Part shown: positions 31,526 through 33,586 of the stretch, piece by piece
How positions within the stretch are numbered: the stretch's first letter is position 1
Layout of the letters: each line of letters starts with the position of its first letter
Assembly (NCBI RefSeq): GCF_900107735.1
Contig: NZ_FNQV01000017.1
Span: 1 to 33,586 of the forward strand
Direction of reading: 5' to 3'
Length of the DNA stretch: 33,586 nt
From: Bowdeniella nasicola
GTDB lineage: Bacteria > Actinomycetota > Actinomycetes > Actinomycetales > Actinomycetaceae
Translations under genes and position numbers: made by a program
Notes under the pieces: model-generated
What the model was told of the DNA's origin: nothing
Seen by the model: the letters and a program-made list of their open reading frames with translations, nothing else
Database searches by the model: none

Positions 31526-32823
31526 TGCTCGGCGAAGATCGCACACGCACCCTCAAACCCACCCTGCTCCACATTGGTGGGCTCTTCACGGCTGCCGTGC
31601 TGGCGACGATCTCGCTCATTACCGCACGGCCGGAGCTTGCGGTGCTTGCCGGATTGTGCGCCTTCGATGGCCTGCGGAGGTCGGCATCGTCGATCGTGGT
31701 GAACCGCGTCCGCCCGCACCTGGACAACGATGGGGTGTTGACGGGCTCCGTCGAATGCGCCGGCACAGGTCCGGTGCCAGATGCGCTGTCGATTCGTGCC
31801 TCCGGAGTTTCCGGTATTCCCGATGCTGTCGTCGTCGCGGCGCACGCGTATGAGGGCGAGACGTGGGGACGCAAACTTGACGCACTGGATTCGTGCGGGC
31901 GCAGCGGGCCGCTCGATTTGATGCGCACCGAAGTGCGGGCGCAAACCTCGCGCGGGGCACTCGGTCCGATCCAGCTGTTACCGATGCGGATTTATGCGCC
32001 GCCGCAGACCTCCGTGCTACCGGTGCTGCCGCGCCCGCGCCGGCTCGTCGGCGCGTGGGGGCCGCGGGAGGATCGCCGCGCTGGCAGTGGTACCCGGTTC
32101 TTCGACGTCGCTCCCCTTGGAAGGGGCGACCGGCTGTCACGGATCTCGTGGCGCTCGACCGCGCGGCACGCCACGGGTGCAGACATCGACCAAATTTTCA
32201 TCGCCCGGAACCACGCCGGCTCCGAGTCGATCGTCATGATTGCCTTGGATCCGCGCGATGACGTCGGCCGGAACGTTGATGCCTGGGCCGGTGGCTCCAA
32301 GCGCTCCCCCACTGCTATCACGAGCCTCGACGTGGCCCGCAACGCCGCCGTTTCGCTCGCGCAGGCTCATCTGGCCGAGGGCGATCGCGTCGGACTTGTC
32401 GACCTGTCGAACCCCGGGCATGGTCTGCCGCCAGGAACGGGCCGTCGAACAGCAGAGCGCATTTCTCGCTACGTGACAACGGCGCGGCCTCCGCACCGAG
32501 CAACGCGTCAGGTACGCGCACCCCGCATCGCTCCGACGGCATCGATCTGGCTCATTTCGACGCTGTTAGATGATGTTCCCGTCGATTTCGCGTTGCATTG
32601 GGCTCACACTGGCCACGACATCCGGATCATCGATGTCCTGCCAGAAGGCCTGGTCTCTCATGACAAGGCAGTTTCTACCGCGCTGGAGTTGGAGCTCGCC
32701 GAACGGCAGCTGCGCATCCGGGCACTGCGGGAGACCGGGATCGACGTCCTCTCGTGGCGCCAAATCGATGAACCCGATCTTGCTGCCTTCCTGCAGGCCC
32801 GAAACCGAGGAGCACGTCGATGA
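31525..32823 (+). CDS. DUF58 domain protein
   Basis: A 432-aa protein with two N-terminal hydrophobic segments (about residues 13-50), a beta-rich extracellular-like region, and the DUF58 motif GDRLSRISWRSTARH near residue 205, followed by a von Willebrand A-like fold (IVMIALDPRDDVG; LAEGDRVGLVDLSN). DUF58 proteins are the usual partners of MoxR ATPases. It starts within the MoxR stop (TAATG) and overlaps the next gene (ATGA). Confidence 0.9.
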   Translation: MLGEDRTRTLKPTLLHIGGLFTAAVLATISLITARPELAVLAGLCAFDGLRRSASSIVVNRVRPHLDNDGVLTGSVECAGTGPVPDALSIRASGVSGIPDAVVVAAHAYEGETWGRKLDALDSCGRSGPLDLMRTEVRAQTSRGALGPIQLLPMRIYAPPQTSVLPVLPRPRRLVGAWGPREDRRAGSGTRFFDVAPLGRGDRLSRISWRSTARHATGADIDQIFIARNHAGSESIVMIALDPRDDVGRNVDAWAGGSKRSPTAITSLDVARNAAVSLAQAHLAEGDRVGLVDLSNPGHGLPPGTGRRTAERISRYVTTARPPHRATRQVRAPRIAPTASIWLISTLLDDVPVDFALHWAHTGHDIRIIDVLPEGLVSHDKAVSTALELELAERQLRIRALRETGIDVLSWRQIDEPDLAAFLQARNRGARR

Positions 32824-33359
32824 AGAAATCACGCGATCTTCGCCTTGCTATCGGGCCCGCGATTCCCGCGTGGTCCTTGTTCGCGTTCCGCTTCGTCGCT
32901 GCGATCGTCATTGGTCTGCTGTGGGGTGCGCCCACCTGGCTGCTTCTTCTCACCTCAATTCTCGCGCTCGCCTCAACTGCGGCATGGGCACCGCTTCTTG
33001 GCATGGCCTTCGGTGCCGTCGCGCAGTTCATGCCAGCGCGTTACGTCGACGGGGTGCTGCAGACATCGCTGTCTTGGTGGGCTGCCATCGCCGCAGTTAT
33101 CGTGCTCATGCAGGCCGTGCTGATCTCGGCCCGTTTTACCGAGCGAACGGTTTACACCGCGCGGGTAGAACTGGCTGCGATCGGCTACGTGGTCAAGCGC
33201 TCGCTTCCTGCACAGCTGACGGCACAGGGTTTGTGGGCCATCGCGTGCCTTCTTCCGCTCGGAGTCGTGCGGGTGCCCCCAGGCGTGTTGGGCATTGGTG
33301 TCGTGGGCCTCATCCTTCTTGCCGTTCTCGTCGTCATATCGCAACGTCGAAACGACTGA
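32820..33359 (+). CDS. Membrane protein, last gene of the MoxR/DUF58 operon
   Basis: I do not recognise this 179-aa protein. It has about five hydrophobic segments (roughly residues 10-35, 36-60, 64-85, 95-110 and 135-175, the last perhaps two helices) and short charged loops. Its position as last gene of the operon, overlapping the DUF58 gene by 4 nt, suggests a membrane partner of the MoxR/DUF58 complex. No transglutaminase domain is present, unlike in many related clusters. Confidence 0.82.
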   Translation: MKKSRDLRLAIGPAIPAWSLFAFRFVAAIVIGLLWGAPTWLLLLTSILALASTAAWAPLLGMAFGAVAQFMPARYVDGVLQTSLSWWAAIAAVIVLMQAVLISARFTERTVYTARVELAAIGYVVKRSLPAQLTAQGLWAIACLLPLGVVRVPPGVLGIGVVGLILLAVLVVISQRRND

Positions 33360-33374
33360 CTTCAACAGACGAGC

Positions 33375-33412
33375 AAGCCCCCTACCACCGGATTCTTGGT
33401 GGTAGGGGGCTT
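33375..33412. terminator. strong hairpin terminator after the MoxR/DUF58 operon
   Basis: AAGCCCCCTACCACC (33375-33389) pairs perfectly over 15 bp with GGTGGTAGGGGGCTT (33398-33412), with loop GGATTCTT. It lies 15 nt past the last operon stop and 31 nt past the end of the convergent minus-strand gene, so it probably ends both transcripts. Confidence 0.92.
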
Positions 33413-33443
33413 CCCCGTTGCTGCGTTGGCGTGCGGGTGTGCG

Positions 33444-33586
33444 TTAGAAGGGTGGTGGTCCGTTGAGGGCTTCGTCGAAGCGCCAGTCGTTGGCTAGGGT
33501 GAAGCCGCGCGGCTGCCCTGCCGCGCTTGTCTGCGTTGCCTCAGGTGTCATCGCGGTATCGGTGTTCGCGGTGGTGGTGAGGGGTT
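33444..33586 (-). CDS. C-terminal end of an unidentified protein (partial)
   Basis: On the minus strand an open frame enters from the window edge and stops at 33444-33446. It encodes 46 residues: a Thr-rich linker (PLTTTANTDTAMTPEATQ) then PRGFTLANDWRFDEALNGPPPF. The Thr/Ala-rich linker and a short conserved-looking tail are typical of a real C-terminus, and the terminator just past it supports a gene. A PPPF ending is seen in some actinobacterial DUF222/HNH proteins, but this is too little to assign. Confidence 0.5.
   Translation of the reverse strand, partial: PLTTTANTDTAMTPEATQTSAAGQPRGFTLANDWRFDEALNGPPPF

Overview
The window is about 33.6 kb of high-GC DNA from a Gram-positive actinomycete. 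The signs are a 16S rRNA gene with a tRNA-free 16S-23S spacer, a WhiB1-type Fe-S regulator next to a PdtaS-type sensor kinase, the GatCAB indirect tRNA amidation operon, an NAD-dependent DNA ligase with an actinomycete-like insertion, an FHA/FtsK (EccC-like) ATPase, a DUF2505 protein, and many genes that look leaderless (a TANNNT hexamer 6-7 nt before the start codon). My guess is Actinomycetaceae or a close family. I cannot name genus or species from the sequence alone.

Layout. 1-2320 holds the end of an rRNA operon read on the minus strand: part of the 16S-23S spacer, the whole 16S gene, its leader with boxA-like signals, and two promoters; 23S lies outside the window. 2322-7066, also minus strand, carries an ACT-domain malic enzyme and gatC-gatA-gatB. 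A 20-bp inverted repeat sits between gatB and the malic enzyme start. A plus-strand cardiolipin synthase-like gene follows, then a minus-strand ligA that diverges from a SRAP/YedK abasic-site protein gene.

11561-17060 is a plus-strand run: NarL-type histidine kinase, response regulator, ABC ATPase and a large FtsX-type permease. The kinase start overlaps the SRAP stop. It reads as a sensor/transporter module. Then comes a lone 1001-aa FHA-FtsK ATPase of the type VII secretion EccC/EssC class, a small membrane protein, whiB1, pdtaS (convergent with whiB1 across a strong two-way terminator), a DUF2505 protein, and a large bifunctional proline catabolic enzyme PutA.

From 26910 all genes are on the plus strand: an OsmC-type peroxidase, an unrecognised alanine-rich membrane protein, thyA-folA (dTMP synthesis and folate reduction, overlapping by 4 nt), and a tight MoxR/DUF58 operon with membrane partners, ending in a strong hairpin terminator. 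The last 140 bases hold the C-terminal end of a minus-strand gene.

Most of the window is core chromosome. I see no insertion sequence, prophage, CRISPR array or tRNA. The most unusual features are the inverted repeat over the malic enzyme start, the SRAP/two-component gene coupling, the orphan EccC-like ATPase, the insertion in LigA, and the repeated leaderless promoter design.
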